DNA of 25,117 bases from Patescibacteria group bacterium (GTDB taxonomy: Bacteria; Patescibacteria; Paceibacteria; UBA6257; 2-01-FULL-56-20): the NCBI GenBank assembly GCA_023484365.1, contig JAMDBA010000047.1, positions 1,037-26,153 on the forward strand, in the 5' to 3' direction. The notes below the pieces were generated by a model. The model did not search any database. It worked only from the letters and a program-made list of their open reading frames with translations, and was not told the origin of the DNA. Below are positions 14,340-22,956 of this stretch, in pieces. How positions within the stretch are numbered: the first letter of the stretch is position 1; the number at the start of each line of letters is the position of its first letter. The position numbers were made by a program, and so were the translations under genes.

Positions 14340-15297
14340 CAGCTCTTATCGGTTCCTGCTGATTTTTTTAGTAGCCACTGCTATTTTTTTTGTCAGTTAT
14401 TTTTCGGCTAATTTGGCTCAGGAAGCTTTTCCTACAAGCGCTTCTTCCCAGCCATTTTTACTTTCTTCTCCTTTGGCGAACCAGGCTTCTTCCACCAGTT
14501 TATTAAAAGAAAACGGCACATCGTTAAGAAGTTCTGTCGGGCTTATCCCTGATTTTCATCTTAAAGCAGATTTGGCTGCGCCCGACGTGCAGCTGCAGGC
14601 AGCTTTAATTGAAGACTTAAAAACCAGGACAAGATATTTTTCTTTAAATATTTACCGTTCTTGGCCGACTGCTTCGCTGACAAAACTGATGACGATGGTA
14701 ATTACGCTGCAGAAGTTCAAGTTAGATGATAAGATAGAAATAACTTCCAGCGACATCGCGCCTTATGATGATTTTATGCGCGTTGGCGATATTTATTCCG
14801 TTGAGGATATGATGAAGCTTATGTTGGCGCTTTCCAGCAACACCGCTGCCAACGCTATGGCAAACCATTATGGGTTTAGCGATTTTATTAATCTAATGAA
14901 TAACCAGGCCAGCGATTGGGGGATGAGTCAGACTCATTATGATGAATCAATAGGTTTATCGCCGAGCAACGTGACTTCCGCAGCCGATTTAGAGAAGCTG
15001 GCTTATGAAATTTATAATAATTACCCGTTTATTTTTAATCTGAGCCGCAACGCCCAGCAAAAAGTTGTTGATCTTAATAGCGGGATAGAGAAAACCGTTT
15101 CTAGCATTGATTATTTCGCCGGCGAGCCTGATTTCTTAGGCGGCAAGACCGGATCAACAGACGAGGCTCAGGGGAATTTAGTTTCTGTTTTTGATTATGA
15201 AGGGCGGCCGATACTGGTAATTGTTTTAGGTTCGGGCGATCGTTTCAAAGACACTCAAGACCTGTTCAATTGGTTCAAAAATTCTTATACTTTTTAA
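14329..15297 (+). CDS. D-alanyl-D-alanine carboxypeptidase, peptidase S11 family
   Basis: This penicillin-binding protein trims the terminal D-Ala from peptidoglycan stem peptides. The three active-site motifs are intact: SLTK at 116-119 (nucleophile S116), SSN at 169-171, and KTG at 273-275. An N-terminal membrane helix (about 7-28) anchors it, and a Ser/Ala-rich linker runs to residue 70. At 322 aa it lacks room for the large C-terminal PBP5 beta domain, so it is a minimal catalytic form. It overlaps scpB and is followed after 4 bases by mraY, another peptidoglycan gene. Confidence 0.93.
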   Translation: MKDNSSYRFLLIFLVATAIFFVSYFSANLAQEAFPTSASSQPFLLSSPLANQASSTSLLKENGTSLRSSVGLIPDFHLKADLAAPDVQLQAALIEDLKTRTRYFSLNIYRSWPTASLTKLMTMVITLQKFKLDDKIEITSSDIAPYDDFMRVGDIYSVEDMMKLMLALSSNTAANAMANHYGFSDFINLMNNQASDWGMSQTHYDESIGLSPSNVTSAADLEKLAYEIYNNYPFIFNLSRNAQQKVVDLNSGIEKTVSSIDYFAGEPDFLGGKTGSTDEAQGNLVSVFDYEGRPILVIVLGSGDRFKDTQDLFNWFKNSYTF

Positions 15298-15301
15298 ATA
15301 T

Positions 15302-16348
15302 ATGTTCTTATTTCAAACAGTAAGGGTTTTGGTTATGGCGGGCGCTGGTTTCTTTGTTGCTATTTTAATAACTCCGTTTTGGTACCGATTCTTGCTTAAA
15401 CATCAATTTAAGAAACAGATCCGCGACGCCAAGCTGGCGCCGGTTTTTGCTAGTTTTCATAAAAAGAAAGAAGGAACGCCGACGGCGGCTGGCGTTATTA
15501 TTTGGGGAACGGTGATTATTTTGGCGGCAGCTTTTTGGATACTTAGCCGGTTTTTTGACGGGTTCTTAAAAGATTTTAATTTCATCAGCCGGTCGGAAAC
15601 ATATTTGCCTTTGGCTGCGCTAATAATCGCTGCTATTTTAGGGCTTATTGATGATTGGATGGGAGTGCTTAAAATTGGCATTAGAAATGGCGGGGGATTA
15701 AAAGTGCGTTATAAGCTTATTATTTATTCCGTTTTAGCTGTTGTGGCTGCCAGCTGGTTTTACTTCCGTCTCGGCTGGGATGTTTTAAATGTTCCTTTTG
15801 TCGGTAATTTCCAGGTTGGTATCTGGTACATACCGATTTTTATTTTTGTGATAGTCGCCTCCGCTTTTTCCGCCAACGAAACCGACGGCTTGGACGGATT
15901 ACTTGGAGGCGTATCGCTTTTTTCTTTTTTGGCTTTAACGCTTGTCGCTTTTTCTTTGCATCGCTATGATTTGGCTGCTTTTGGCGGCGTTTTAGTCGGC
16001 GCACTTTTGGCGTTTTTGTGGTTCAATATTTATCCCGCTAAATTCTTTATGGGCGACACAGGTTCAATGTCTTTAGGAATAACTTTGGGTGTAATAACGA
16101 TGCTTACAAATTCCCTGTTTTTCCTGCCGTTTTTTGCCATTATTTTAGTGATTGAATCATTGTCGGTAATAATTCAGATTACCAGTAAAAAAATATTGCA
16201 TCGCAAAATTTTTCTCTCTACGCCGATTCATCATCATTTTGAGGCGTTGGGTTGGCCAGAATCGCAGATTACTATGCGCTTTTGGATCATCTCGGCAATA
16301 TCTGTGGCGCTCGGCCTCACTTTATTCTTTTTGGCGAAATTTTTGTAA
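15302..16348 (+). CDS. mraY: Phospho-N-acetylmuramoyl-pentapeptide transferase
   Basis: MraY moves the phospho-MurNAc-pentapeptide from UDP to undecaprenyl phosphate and makes lipid I at the membrane. The 348-aa protein has about ten hydrophobic helices. The known motifs are present: D117-D118 in GLIDDWMG, NETDGLDGL at 192-200 (NxTDGLDGL family motif), FMGDTGSMSLG at 249-259, and the HHHFE loop at 310-314. It shows that this cell makes peptidoglycan. No other mur genes lie in the window. The P-type ATPase gene begins 3 bases after the stop. Confidence 0.96.
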   Translation: MFLFQTVRVLVMAGAGFFVAILITPFWYRFLLKHQFKKQIRDAKLAPVFASFHKKKEGTPTAAGVIIWGTVIILAAAFWILSRFFDGFLKDFNFISRSETYLPLAALIIAAILGLIDDWMGVLKIGIRNGGGLKVRYKLIIYSVLAVVAASWFYFRLGWDVLNVPFVGNFQVGIWYIPIFIFVIVASAFSANETDGLDGLLGGVSLFSFLALTLVAFSLHRYDLAAFGGVLVGALLAFLWFNIYPAKFFMGDTGSMSLGITLGVITMLTNSLFFLPFFAIILVIESLSVIIQITSKKILHRKIFLSTPIHHHFEALGWPESQITMRFWIISAISVALGLTLFFLAKFL

Positions 16349-16351
16349 TTA

Positions 16352-18916
16352 ATGATAGATTTTGAAAAAGCCAAAACTTTTTCTTATAAAGATTTTCTGA
16401 CGTTAAGCGCGGATAAGGCTTTTGAATTGGCGGGTTCGTCTTCTGGCGGCTTAAATACGCAAGAGGCCGGAGAGCGATTAAAGGTTTTTGGCCTTAATGA
16501 GCTGGGAAAAGAAGATAAAGTTTCGGCGCTTAAAATTTTTTTAGAGCAGCTAAGCAGTCCGCTGCTTTTTATTCTGTTTGTCGCCAGCGTTATCAGCGGA
16601 ATTTTAGGCGACCACACGGATATGATTATCATTATTTCAATGATAATTTTAAGCTCGGTATTGGGGTTTGTTCAGGAGTACCGTTCTCAAAAGGCGGTTG
16701 CCCTTCTGGCGAAGACGGTTTCGCCGGCTGCTGAAGTAATTAGAGATGGAAAGGAAAAAAAAATCCCAGCTTCACAATTAGTTATAGGTGATGTTGTGGA
16801 GATATCGGCGGGCGATGTCGTCTCTGCAGATTTGAGGATTATTGAAGCAAACAATCTCTCTCTTAACGAATCTGTTTTAACGGGTGAATCTTTTGAGGCG
16901 GAAAAAGAAGCGGTTGCGTTAAATTCAAAAGATCTGGTGCCGCAGGACGCAAAAAACATCGCTTTTATGGGAACGAGCGTAATGAGTGGCGTTGGCCGTG
17001 GGATTGTTGTCGCGACCGCCGCTTCAAGCCAGTTAGGAAAAACCGCTAATTATCTTAAGACTGTTGGCGGAGAAACTGAATTTCAGGTTGGCATCAGGAA
17101 GTTCGGAAAATTCCTGGTCGTGGTTACTTTGATACTTGTTTTATTTGTTTTTTTGATAAACGCCGCCCTCGGTCATGGCAACAGCGTCTTGGAGTCGTTG
17201 CTTTTCGCTTTGGCGCTGGCTATCGGTATTACGCCGGAATTTTTGCCGGCGATTATAACTATTAATTTATCGCAGGGAGCGGTTGAGATGGCGAAAAAAG
17301 ATGTTATAGTCAAAAAATTAATTTCCATTGAAGATTTAGGGAATATCAATATTTTGTGCACGGATAAGACGGGCACTCTAACGGAGGGACAAATAAAACT
17401 TTTTGATTTTTTTGATGCCGAAGAAAGGCATAGTCGTGAAGTTATTTTGGGCGCTTTGCTTTCAAACAGCGGTGAAAAAATAAATCCGCTGGAAACGGCG
17501 ATCTCACGGTTTGCCGGCGAAGGAGATTATGGAAATAATGAGGTTAAAAAATATAAAGATATTGATTACCTGAGTTTTGATTTTAAAAGACGGATGAACA
17601 GCGTTTTAGTTACTGACGGCGAAAAAAGATTTATTTTTTCCAAGGGCGCGGTTGAGTCGGTTCTTGGTGTTTGCTCCAGCGTTTTGATTCACGCCAAAAA
17701 AGAAAAGGCGGCCGCTTACGAAAAGGATATTTTAGAAAAAGTAAAGAAATTTGGAGAACGTGGTTTGCGGTTAATGGCGGTAGCCAGCAGAGAAGCGGAT
17801 GGTATTAATAGTATTTCTCCATCAGACGAAAAAGATATGACTTTTCTTGGGTTTCTTGTTTTTGGCGATCAGCTTAAGCAAACAGCTAAATCTACCATCA
17901 AGAAATTAAATGATCTGGGGATAGAAATCAAAATTTTAACCGGTGACAATGAATATATTTCGCGGCATGTCGCCGAACAGGTGGGATTAAATATTGAAAA
18001 TATAATAAGCGGCGATGATATCTTAAAACTTTCTGACGGGGAATTTGATGAGGCCGTGAAAAAGACGTCTGTTTTTTACCGGATAACTCCGGAGCATAAA
18101 TTAAAAATAATTCAAAGCCTTAAGTCTACCGGCGAAACAGTCGGTTTTCTTGGCGACGGAGTCAATGATTCGCCCGCTCTTAAAGCCGCCGATGTAGGTA
18201 TTTCTGTTAATTCCGCCGTGCCAATTGCCCGGGCGGCAGCCGATATTATTTTAATGAAGAGCGGTTTGGAAGTTATTTTGGAAGGCGTTAAGGAAGGCAG
18301 GAGGACTTTTGGCAACACTATGAAGTATATCTTTAACGCTACAAGTTCCAATTTTGGCAATATGATTTCTGTTGCCGGAGCCTCGGTGCTTTTGCCGTTT
18401 TTACCTCTTTTGCCTTCGCAGATAATAATTTTGAACTTTTTGGGCGACGTGCCATCTGTTGCGATAGCTTCGGACAATGTTGACGAAGAGTATCTCAGGA
18501 AGCCGAAGAAGTGGGATATTAAAGCCATAGCCAGATTCATGCTGCCGTTTGGTATCTTGAGCTCGTTCTTTGACTTTACCACTTTTTTCCTTTTGCTCTA
18601 CTTGCTTAAAGCAAACATCGCTGTTTTTCGGGGGAGCTGGTTTGTTGAATCTTTAATTACCGAGGTTTTGGTTATTTTCATCATCAGAACCAAGAGAATG
18701 TTTTTCAAATCAAAACCCAGTAAATTACTCTTTATAACAAGCCTTGTTTCTATTATCGCCGGGCTAATTTTGGTTTTTACACCCTTAGCCAGTTATTTTA
18801 AATTTCAAAATCCGCCATATTGGTTTTTTGGCGTTATCTTGGCGATAGTTTTGGTTTATTTATTACTGGCGGAAGCGGTAAAAGAAATTTATTATAGAAA
18901 GATGGAATCACAATAA
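16352..18916 (+). CDS. P-type ATPase, MgtA-like cation transporter
   Basis: The 854-aa protein has the P-type layout: N-terminal cation-ATPase domain, M1-M2 (about 68-108), the actuator loop with LTGES (176-180), and M3-M4 with the IGITPEFLP sequence (291-299). The phosphorylation site is CTDKTGT (D338), and GDGVNDSP lies near residue 600. Six further helices follow in the C-terminal third. The ITPEFLP motif in M4 and the stretch around VIVKKLISIEDLG match the P3B Mg2+-importing group (MgtA/MgtB) better than the Ca2+ pumps, but ion choice is inferred. It is packed between mraY and a DUF192 gene. A MgtC-family gene lies 2 kb downstream. Confidence 0.93.
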   Translation: MIDFEKAKTFSYKDFLTLSADKAFELAGSSSGGLNTQEAGERLKVFGLNELGKEDKVSALKIFLEQLSSPLLFILFVASVISGILGDHTDMIIIISMIILSSVLGFVQEYRSQKAVALLAKTVSPAAEVIRDGKEKKIPASQLVIGDVVEISAGDVVSADLRIIEANNLSLNESVLTGESFEAEKEAVALNSKDLVPQDAKNIAFMGTSVMSGVGRGIVVATAASSQLGKTANYLKTVGGETEFQVGIRKFGKFLVVVTLILVLFVFLINAALGHGNSVLESLLFALALAIGITPEFLPAIITINLSQGAVEMAKKDVIVKKLISIEDLGNINILCTDKTGTLTEGQIKLFDFFDAEERHSREVILGALLSNSGEKINPLETAISRFAGEGDYGNNEVKKYKDIDYLSFDFKRRMNSVLVTDGEKRFIFSKGAVESVLGVCSSVLIHAKKEKAAAYEKDILEKVKKFGERGLRLMAVASREADGINSISPSDEKDMTFLGFLVFGDQLKQTAKSTIKKLNDLGIEIKILTGDNEYISRHVAEQVGLNIENIISGDDILKLSDGEFDEAVKKTSVFYRITPEHKLKIIQSLKSTGETVGFLGDGVNDSPALKAADVGISVNSAVPIARAAADIILMKSGLEVILEGVKEGRRTFGNTMKYIFNATSSNFGNMISVAGASVLLPFLPLLPSQIIILNFLGDVPSVAIASDNVDEEYLRKPKKWDIKAIARFMLPFGILSSFFDFTTFFLLLYLLKANIAVFRGSWFVESLITEVLVIFIIRTKRMFFKSKPSKLLFITSLVSIIAGLILVFTPLASYFKFQNPPYWFFGVILAIVLVYLLLAEAVKEIYYRKMESQ

Positions 18917-18927
18917 ATAATAATGAA

Positions 18928-19458
18928 ATGATAAGCAAATTATTGGAGGTTTTTAAAAATTTATTAGTTCCGATAGCGATTTTAGTAGTGGCGATGACTT
19001 TATTCGGGATTTATGCCGCCGTTATTGCTCCTGCTCGCGTAAATATGAAATCACAGGCGCCTGCAGCCGCCCCAACCGGCTCTGTTGTTACTATTGACGG
19101 GCATCAGTTTGGCGTAAAAGTGGCCGTTTCTTCTTCAGATCAGGAAAAAGGGATGTCTATTTTTAATTCGTTACCACAGGACGAAGGAATGCTTTTCCTT
19201 TTTCCGTCTTACAGTTATTACGGTTTTTGGATGAAGAATATGAAATTTCCGATAGATATTATATGGATAAACGAAGACAAAATCGCCGGCATTCAGGAAA
19301 ACGCGCCGGTGGAAAATCTGCCAGATTATCAGCTTCCGAATTACTATCCGCCAGAAGCGATAAATAAAGTTTTAGAAATAAACGCCGGTCTGTCGCAGGA
19401 ATATGGATTTAAAGTTGGCGATGAGGTGGATATTAAATTAGCCACTTCTAGTTTTTAA
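18928..19458 (+). CDS. DUF192 family extracytoplasmic protein
   Basis: The 176-aa protein has an N-terminal membrane helix (about 9-31) and then a DUF192 (PF02643) domain. Recognisable marks are the EKGMSIFNSLPQDEGMLFLF block and the FWMKNMKFPIDIIWI motif, followed by PPEAINKVLEINAG near the C-terminus. The family fold is a small beta barrel; its role is unknown. The 11-base gap after the P-type ATPase gene indicates one transcript. Confidence 0.9.
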   Translation: MISKLLEVFKNLLVPIAILVVAMTLFGIYAAVIAPARVNMKSQAPAAAPTGSVVTIDGHQFGVKVAVSSSDQEKGMSIFNSLPQDEGMLFLFPSYSYYGFWMKNMKFPIDIIWINEDKIAGIQENAPVENLPDYQLPNYYPPEAINKVLEINAGLSQEYGFKVGDEVDIKLATSSF

Positions 19459-19475
19459 TGTTATGCAAATAGAGT

Positions 19476-19481
19476 TATAAT
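19476..19481 (+). promoter_or_regulatory. -10 box placed for a leaderless gap transcript
   Basis: A perfect TATAAT ends 6 bases before the ATG of gap at 19488, so the start nucleotide should fall on the start codon. No good -35 is seen at 17 bases. The upstream operon may also read through. Confidence 0.5.
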
Positions 19482-19487
19482 TTAATT

Positions 19488-20528
19488 ATGAATACTATAA
19501 AAATAGCAATTAATGGTTTCGGTCGTATAGGCAGGCTGTTTTTTCGTCAGGCTTTTGAAACTCCCGGTTTAGAGGTGGTAGCCATCAATGATTTGGGAGA
19601 CATTGAAAATCTTGCCTATCTTTTAAAATACGACACGGTATATCGCGTCTACGACAAAGAAATTTCTTTTAAAGCCGACGCTTCTGGGGTGGGTGGAGTT
19701 TTAACGGTTGGCGGAAAAGAAATAAAATTTTTCCAAATTAAAGATCCTTCTCAGTTGCCCTGGAAAACTTTAAATATTGATATCGCTGTTGAGTCTACCG
19801 GCGTTTTTGATTCTTACGAAAAAGCAAAAGTTCATTTAGCGGCTGGCGCTAAAAGAGTTGTGATTACTGCTCCCGCTAAAGATCCAGACGTTGAGGGTAA
19901 AACGGTTTTAATGGGTGTTAATGAAATGGACGCCAAAGCGACGCCTATGACTTCAAATGGCTCTTGTACCACTAATTCCGCTTCGCCGGTAATACAAGTT
20001 TTATCGCAAAATCCGGGGATTTTAAAGGCGGTCCTTTCAACGGTTCATGCTTATACCGCCACTCAAAGCACGGTTGATGGTCCGGTTAAAGGTTCCGACT
20101 TTCGCCGAGGCCGGGCGGCTGCGCAGAATATCGCTCCCTCAAGTACCGGCGCGGCTATTGCGGTTACTCGGGCAATTCCGGAATTGGAAGGAAAATTTGA
20201 CGGAGTCGCTTTTAGAGTTCCTGTGCCGGCTGGATCAATTTCCGACATTACTTTTGTGGCGAAAAGAAAAACAACTCCTGAAGAGATAAACGACATTTTA
20301 AGGAAGGCCGCAGCCAGCCCTAACTGGCAGGGGATTTTAAAAGTTTCAGACGATCAGTTAGTTTCGTCTGATGTTATTGGGATGCCCTACGGCGCCATCG
20401 TTGACGCCCAGCATACCAAAGTTATTGACGGCGACTTGGTAAAAGTCCTTTCTTGGTACGATAACGAAGCCGGATATGTTTCTACTTTAATTAAGCACGT
20501 ACTTAAAGTCGGCGAATTTTTACAATAA
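19488..20528 (+). CDS. gap: Glyceraldehyde-3-phosphate dehydrogenase, type I
   Basis: GapA catalyses the oxidative phosphorylation of glyceraldehyde 3-phosphate in glycolysis. The 346-aa protein has NGFGRIGR (9-16) for NAD binding and the catalytic SCTTN with C160. The partner H187 lies in STVHAYT, and WYDNEAGY is near the C-terminus. The residue after the active-site motif is Ser (CTTNS) where most enzymes have Cys. It probably has its own leaderless start. A 23-bp near-palindrome follows 23 bases after the stop. Confidence 0.97.
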   Translation: MNTIKIAINGFGRIGRLFFRQAFETPGLEVVAINDLGDIENLAYLLKYDTVYRVYDKEISFKADASGVGGVLTVGGKEIKFFQIKDPSQLPWKTLNIDIAVESTGVFDSYEKAKVHLAAGAKRVVITAPAKDPDVEGKTVLMGVNEMDAKATPMTSNGSCTTNSASPVIQVLSQNPGILKAVLSTVHAYTATQSTVDGPVKGSDFRRGRAAAQNIAPSSTGAAIAVTRAIPELEGKFDGVAFRVPVPAGSISDITFVAKRKTTPEEINDILRKAAASPNWQGILKVSDDQLVSSDVIGMPYGAIVDAQHTKVIDGDLVKVLSWYDNEAGYVSTLIKHVLKVGEFLQ

Positions 20529-20551
20529 TAATTTTTTAGAAAAATCAGCGG

Positions 20552-20574
20552 AACCAAATTTGACAAATTTGGTT
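20552..20574. promoter_or_regulatory. Palindromic operator-like site over the -35 of the small-protein gene
   Basis: Two perfect 11-bp arms (20552-20562 and 20564-20574) surround a single central base. The consensus -35 TTGACA (20560-20565) lies at the centre, so a bound dimer would block RNA polymerase. As RNA it could also fold into a 9-bp hairpin, but it lacks a T-tract and so is not a good terminator for gap. Confidence 0.6.
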
Positions 20575-20588
20575 ATTATTCATAAGGT
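20560..20588 (+). promoter_or_regulatory. Promoter of the 55-aa protein gene
   Basis: TTGACA (20560-20565) is followed after 17 bases by TAAGGT (20583-20588), which keeps the key T, A and final T. A better-looking TATTAT (20588-20593) is too far from this -35 (22 bases). A leader of about 40 nt results. Confidence 0.5.
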
Positions 20589-20633
20589 ATTATTAGTAAT
20601 TAAAAAAACGGACACGTCTAAAGGGAGGGAGAA

Positions 20634-20801
20634 ATGAAAAATAAAAAATGGAACATTGCCGCTATTCAGCTTCAGATCCGTAAAAAAATCGCGGCAATAG
20701 AGGAAAGATTAAAGAATTTGGAAGATCGGCTGGCCGAAACCGGAAAAAGGCCGAACAAAGGCGGTAAGATCTGGAAAGGATGGGGGAACACTAAGTATTA
20801 A
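20634..20801 (+). CDS. Small basic coiled-coil protein, 55 aa
   Basis: The frame starts ATG at 20634 and ends TAA at 20799-20801. Residues 11-36 form an amphipathic, probably coiled-coil helix (IQLQIRKKIAAIEERLKNLE and following). The C-terminal 20 residues are Lys/Gly/Trp-rich and likely unstructured (KRPNKGGKIWKGWGNTKY). The net charge is strongly positive, which suggests binding to RNA or DNA. Support as a real gene: exact GGGAGG at 20623-20628 five bases before the ATG, its own promoter with a palindromic site, and a terminator 11 bases after the stop. The family is unknown. It is one of only three genes here with a strong Shine-Dalgarno sequence. Confidence 0.78.
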   Translation: MKNKKWNIAAIQLQIRKKIAAIEERLKNLEDRLAETGKRPNKGGKIWKGWGNTKY

Positions 20802-20811
20802 TTACAAAAAC

Positions 20812-20837
20812 CCGCTCTTTAATAGAGCGGTTTTTTT
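20812..20837. terminator. Bidirectional terminator between the small-protein gene and mgtC
   Basis: A perfect 7-bp stem (20812-20818/20824-20830) is followed by seven T on the plus strand. On the minus strand it is followed, after one base, by five T (A-run at 20806-20810). It can end both the plus-strand small gene and the minus-strand mgtC gene. Confidence 0.9.
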
Positions 20838-20859
20838 ATTTTTGATTGTCGGTTATTAT

Positions 20860-21375
20860 TTAATCCTCGTTATTTTCTTCTGCCTTATCAACGCGTAAAT
20901 GCTCGTAGAGCTTCATTTTCCTCATTACATAAAGCAGGCCGCTGGTTAAAATAGTGGCAAAAGCGGCAAATTCTATAAGTCCTAAACCGGCTAAGGCGCC
21001 GATGGCCGCGGTAAACCAAACGATGGCGGCTGTTGTCAGTCCTCTTACTCTTTCGTTTTCTTTAATAATAATGCCTGCGCCCAAAAAACCTATGCCGACG
21101 ACAATATTGCCGGCCATAGGCAGGAAGCCGCTGTTTCTGGCGATAACATCAGGAAGATTGGCGTCGCTAACCGCAACTAAATAAGGAAGGGTTATTGAGG
21201 TCATCGCAAAAATGGCGGCGCCGGCGGCGACAACCATAGTTGTTCTGATGCCGGCTTGTTTGCCGATCACTTCGCGCTCCAGTCCGATTATGGCTCCTAA
21301 GGCTAAAGCAATGACAAACCGGATAGCCATTTGCTCCCAGGACAACATCGCGTTATAATCACCGTAATGAGGCAT
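20860..21375 (-). CDS. MgtC/SapB family membrane protein
   Basis: The 171-aa protein has about five hydrophobic helices. It carries the family block ALALGAIIGLEREVIGKQAGIRTTMVVAAGAA (about 19-50) and the GIGFLGAGIIIKENERVRGLTTAAIVW motif (about 94-120). MgtC proteins act in the membrane in growth under low Mg2+ and, in some pathogens, on the ATP synthase; the role here is not known. The C-terminal soluble domain of longer members is absent, so this is the short SapB-like form. Its neighbour two kilobases away is a MgtA-like ATPase, but the strands differ. Confidence 0.93.
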   Translation of the reverse strand: MPHYGDYNAMLSWEQMAIRFVIALALGAIIGLEREVIGKQAGIRTTMVVAAGAAIFAMTSITLPYLVAVSDANLPDVIARNSGFLPMAGNIVVGIGFLGAGIIIKENERVRGLTTAAIVWFTAAIGALAGLGLIEFAAFATILTSGLLYVMRKMKLYEHLRVDKAEENNED

Positions 21376-21381
21376 ATAGTT

Positions 21382-21387
21382 ATTATA
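21382..21387 (-). promoter_or_regulatory. -10 box placed for a leaderless mgtC transcript
   Basis: On the minus strand a perfect TATAAT ends 6 bases before the ATG at 21375. The -35 at 17 bases is weak (TTTAAT). Confidence 0.55.
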
Positions 21388-21428
21388 AGATAAAATAATA
21401 AAAAATTAAAATAAATAAATATCAAAAG

Positions 21429-21523
21429 ATTTATGATTTACGATATAAGATTTACGAAGGAAGCAATAAAACATAAATTTATATCACTTTTAAATCCTAA
21501 ATCCTAAATCATAATTCATAAAT
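21429..21523. repeat. Imperfect 28-bp inverted repeat before aspS
   Basis: Bases 21429-21456 match the reverse complement of 21496-21523 at about 23 of 28 positions. Each arm is built of short ATTTA(T/C/G)G-like units repeated two or three times. The second arm ends 12 bases before the aspS start codon, so the RNA could form a long weak hairpin in the leader. Confidence 0.6.
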
Positions 21524-21535
21524 CATTTCAAAATC

Positions 21536-22936
21536 ATGAGGATATTATCAGAAGAAATTATTAAAAAAGAAGGAGAAAAAGTTTTAATGTCCGGCTGGGT
21601 GTCGGCGCGCCGCGATCACGGAAAAATTATTTTTATAGACTTAAGAGACCGTCGAGGAATTACGCAGATTGTTTTTACGCCTAAAGCTAAAGAGATTTAT
21701 GAAGAAGCCCAAAAATTGCGGCCGGAATGGGTGATTGAAATTGAGGGAATAGTCGGCAAGCGTCCGAAGGGGATGGAAAATCCAGAGTTGCCTAACGGCG
21801 AGCTGGAAATACAGGTTGAAAGATTAGCTGTTTTGAATACGTCTGAAACTTTGCCTTTGCCGATAGATAATGCCGGCTATGATATTAACGAAAACACAAG
21901 GTTGCAATACCGCTATCTGGATTTACGCCGCCGACGTTTGCTGAAAAACCTGGAGCAGAGGCATAAGATAATCCAATTCGCCAGGAACTTTTTATCTAAG
22001 GAAGGGTTCATTGAAATTGAAACTCCGATTTTGGGAAAATCTACCCCGGAGGGAGCGCGCGACTATCTAGTTCCTTCCAGGACTCAGTCGGGGAAATTTT
22101 ACGCTTTGCCGCAGTCGCCTCAGCAATATAAGCAGCTCCTGATGGTTGCGGGAATGGAAAGGTATTTCCAAGTCGCTCGTTGTTTCAGAGACGAAGATAC
22201 CCGTGGCGATCGGCAGCCGGAATTTACTCAACTTGATTTAGAAATGAGTTTTGTTACGCGCGAAGATGTGATGGATATTAATGAAAGAGCGCTTATTGAA
22301 ATAGTAAAGAATTTTTATCCGGATAAGAAAATTCAGGAAATGCCTTTTCCTCGGTTGACTTATCAAGAGGCGATGAAAAAATATAAATCCGACAGGCCGG
22401 ATTTAAGGAAAGATAAGAACGACCCCAGTCTTCTGGCTTTTTGCTGGGTGATTGATTTTCCATTTTTTGAGAAAACCGACGAAGATGGCAGCGGCAAGCC
22501 GGGTTGGACTTTTACTCATAATCCTTTTTCGGCGCCAAAGCCTGAATATATGCAAGATTTGCTTGAGCATAAAAATATCGGTGATATTTTAACAACTCAA
22601 TACGACATCGTCTTAAACGGATTTGAAATCGGCGGCGGTTCAATCAGAAATCACAGGCCGGAGGCGCTTCAGGCGGTTTTTGAAATTATGGGATACAAGA
22701 AAGAGAGAATTAAAAGTAATTTTGGGCATATGCTGGAAAGTTTTTCGTATGGAGCGCCACCTCATGGCGGCATTGCCTGGGGATTAGATCGGCTGGTGGC
22801 TATTTTACAAAACGAGCCGAATATCCGCGAAGTCATTACTTTTCCTAAAACCGGCGACGGCCGCGATCTTATGATGGGCGCGCCAAGTGAAGTTGACGAA
22901 AAACAATTAAGAGAATTACATCTTAAAATAAAATAA
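21536..22936 (+). CDS. aspS: Aspartate-tRNA ligase, GAD-less and probably non-discriminating
   Basis: The class II enzyme charges Asp onto tRNA(Asp) and, if non-discriminating, also onto tRNA(Asn). The 466-aa protein has the N-terminal OB-fold anticodon domain (1-105). Motif 2 is visible as RCFRDEDTRGDRQPEFTQLDLEMSF and motif 3 as GIAWGLDRL. After SDRPDLRKD it jumps straight to FCWVIDFPFFE, so the GAD insertion of about 100-130 residues found in most bacterial AspRS is missing. The anticodon domain has ARRDHG with H28, the residue associated with non-discriminating enzymes; discriminating ones usually have Leu. This fits the gatCA genes in the window. No Shine-Dalgarno sequence is present. 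Confidence 0.97.
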   Translation: MRILSEEIIKKEGEKVLMSGWVSARRDHGKIIFIDLRDRRGITQIVFTPKAKEIYEEAQKLRPEWVIEIEGIVGKRPKGMENPELPNGELEIQVERLAVLNTSETLPLPIDNAGYDINENTRLQYRYLDLRRRRLLKNLEQRHKIIQFARNFLSKEGFIEIETPILGKSTPEGARDYLVPSRTQSGKFYALPQSPQQYKQLLMVAGMERYFQVARCFRDEDTRGDRQPEFTQLDLEMSFVTREDVMDINERALIEIVKNFYPDKKIQEMPFPRLTYQEAMKKYKSDRPDLRKDKNDPSLLAFCWVIDFPFFEKTDEDGSGKPGWTFTHNPFSAPKPEYMQDLLEHKNIGDILTTQYDIVLNGFEIGGGSIRNHRPEALQAVFEIMGYKKERIKSNFGHMLESFSYGAPPHGGIAWGLDRLVAILQNEPNIREVITFPKTGDGRDLMMGAPSEVDEKQLRELHLKIK

Positions 22937-22956
22937 ATTATTTAATTTACAAAACA

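Noticed and set aside
18112..18582. Minus-strand frame opposite the P-type ATPase
   Set aside because: Antisense shadow of the GDGVNDSP and membrane region; codon pattern follows the ATPase frame.
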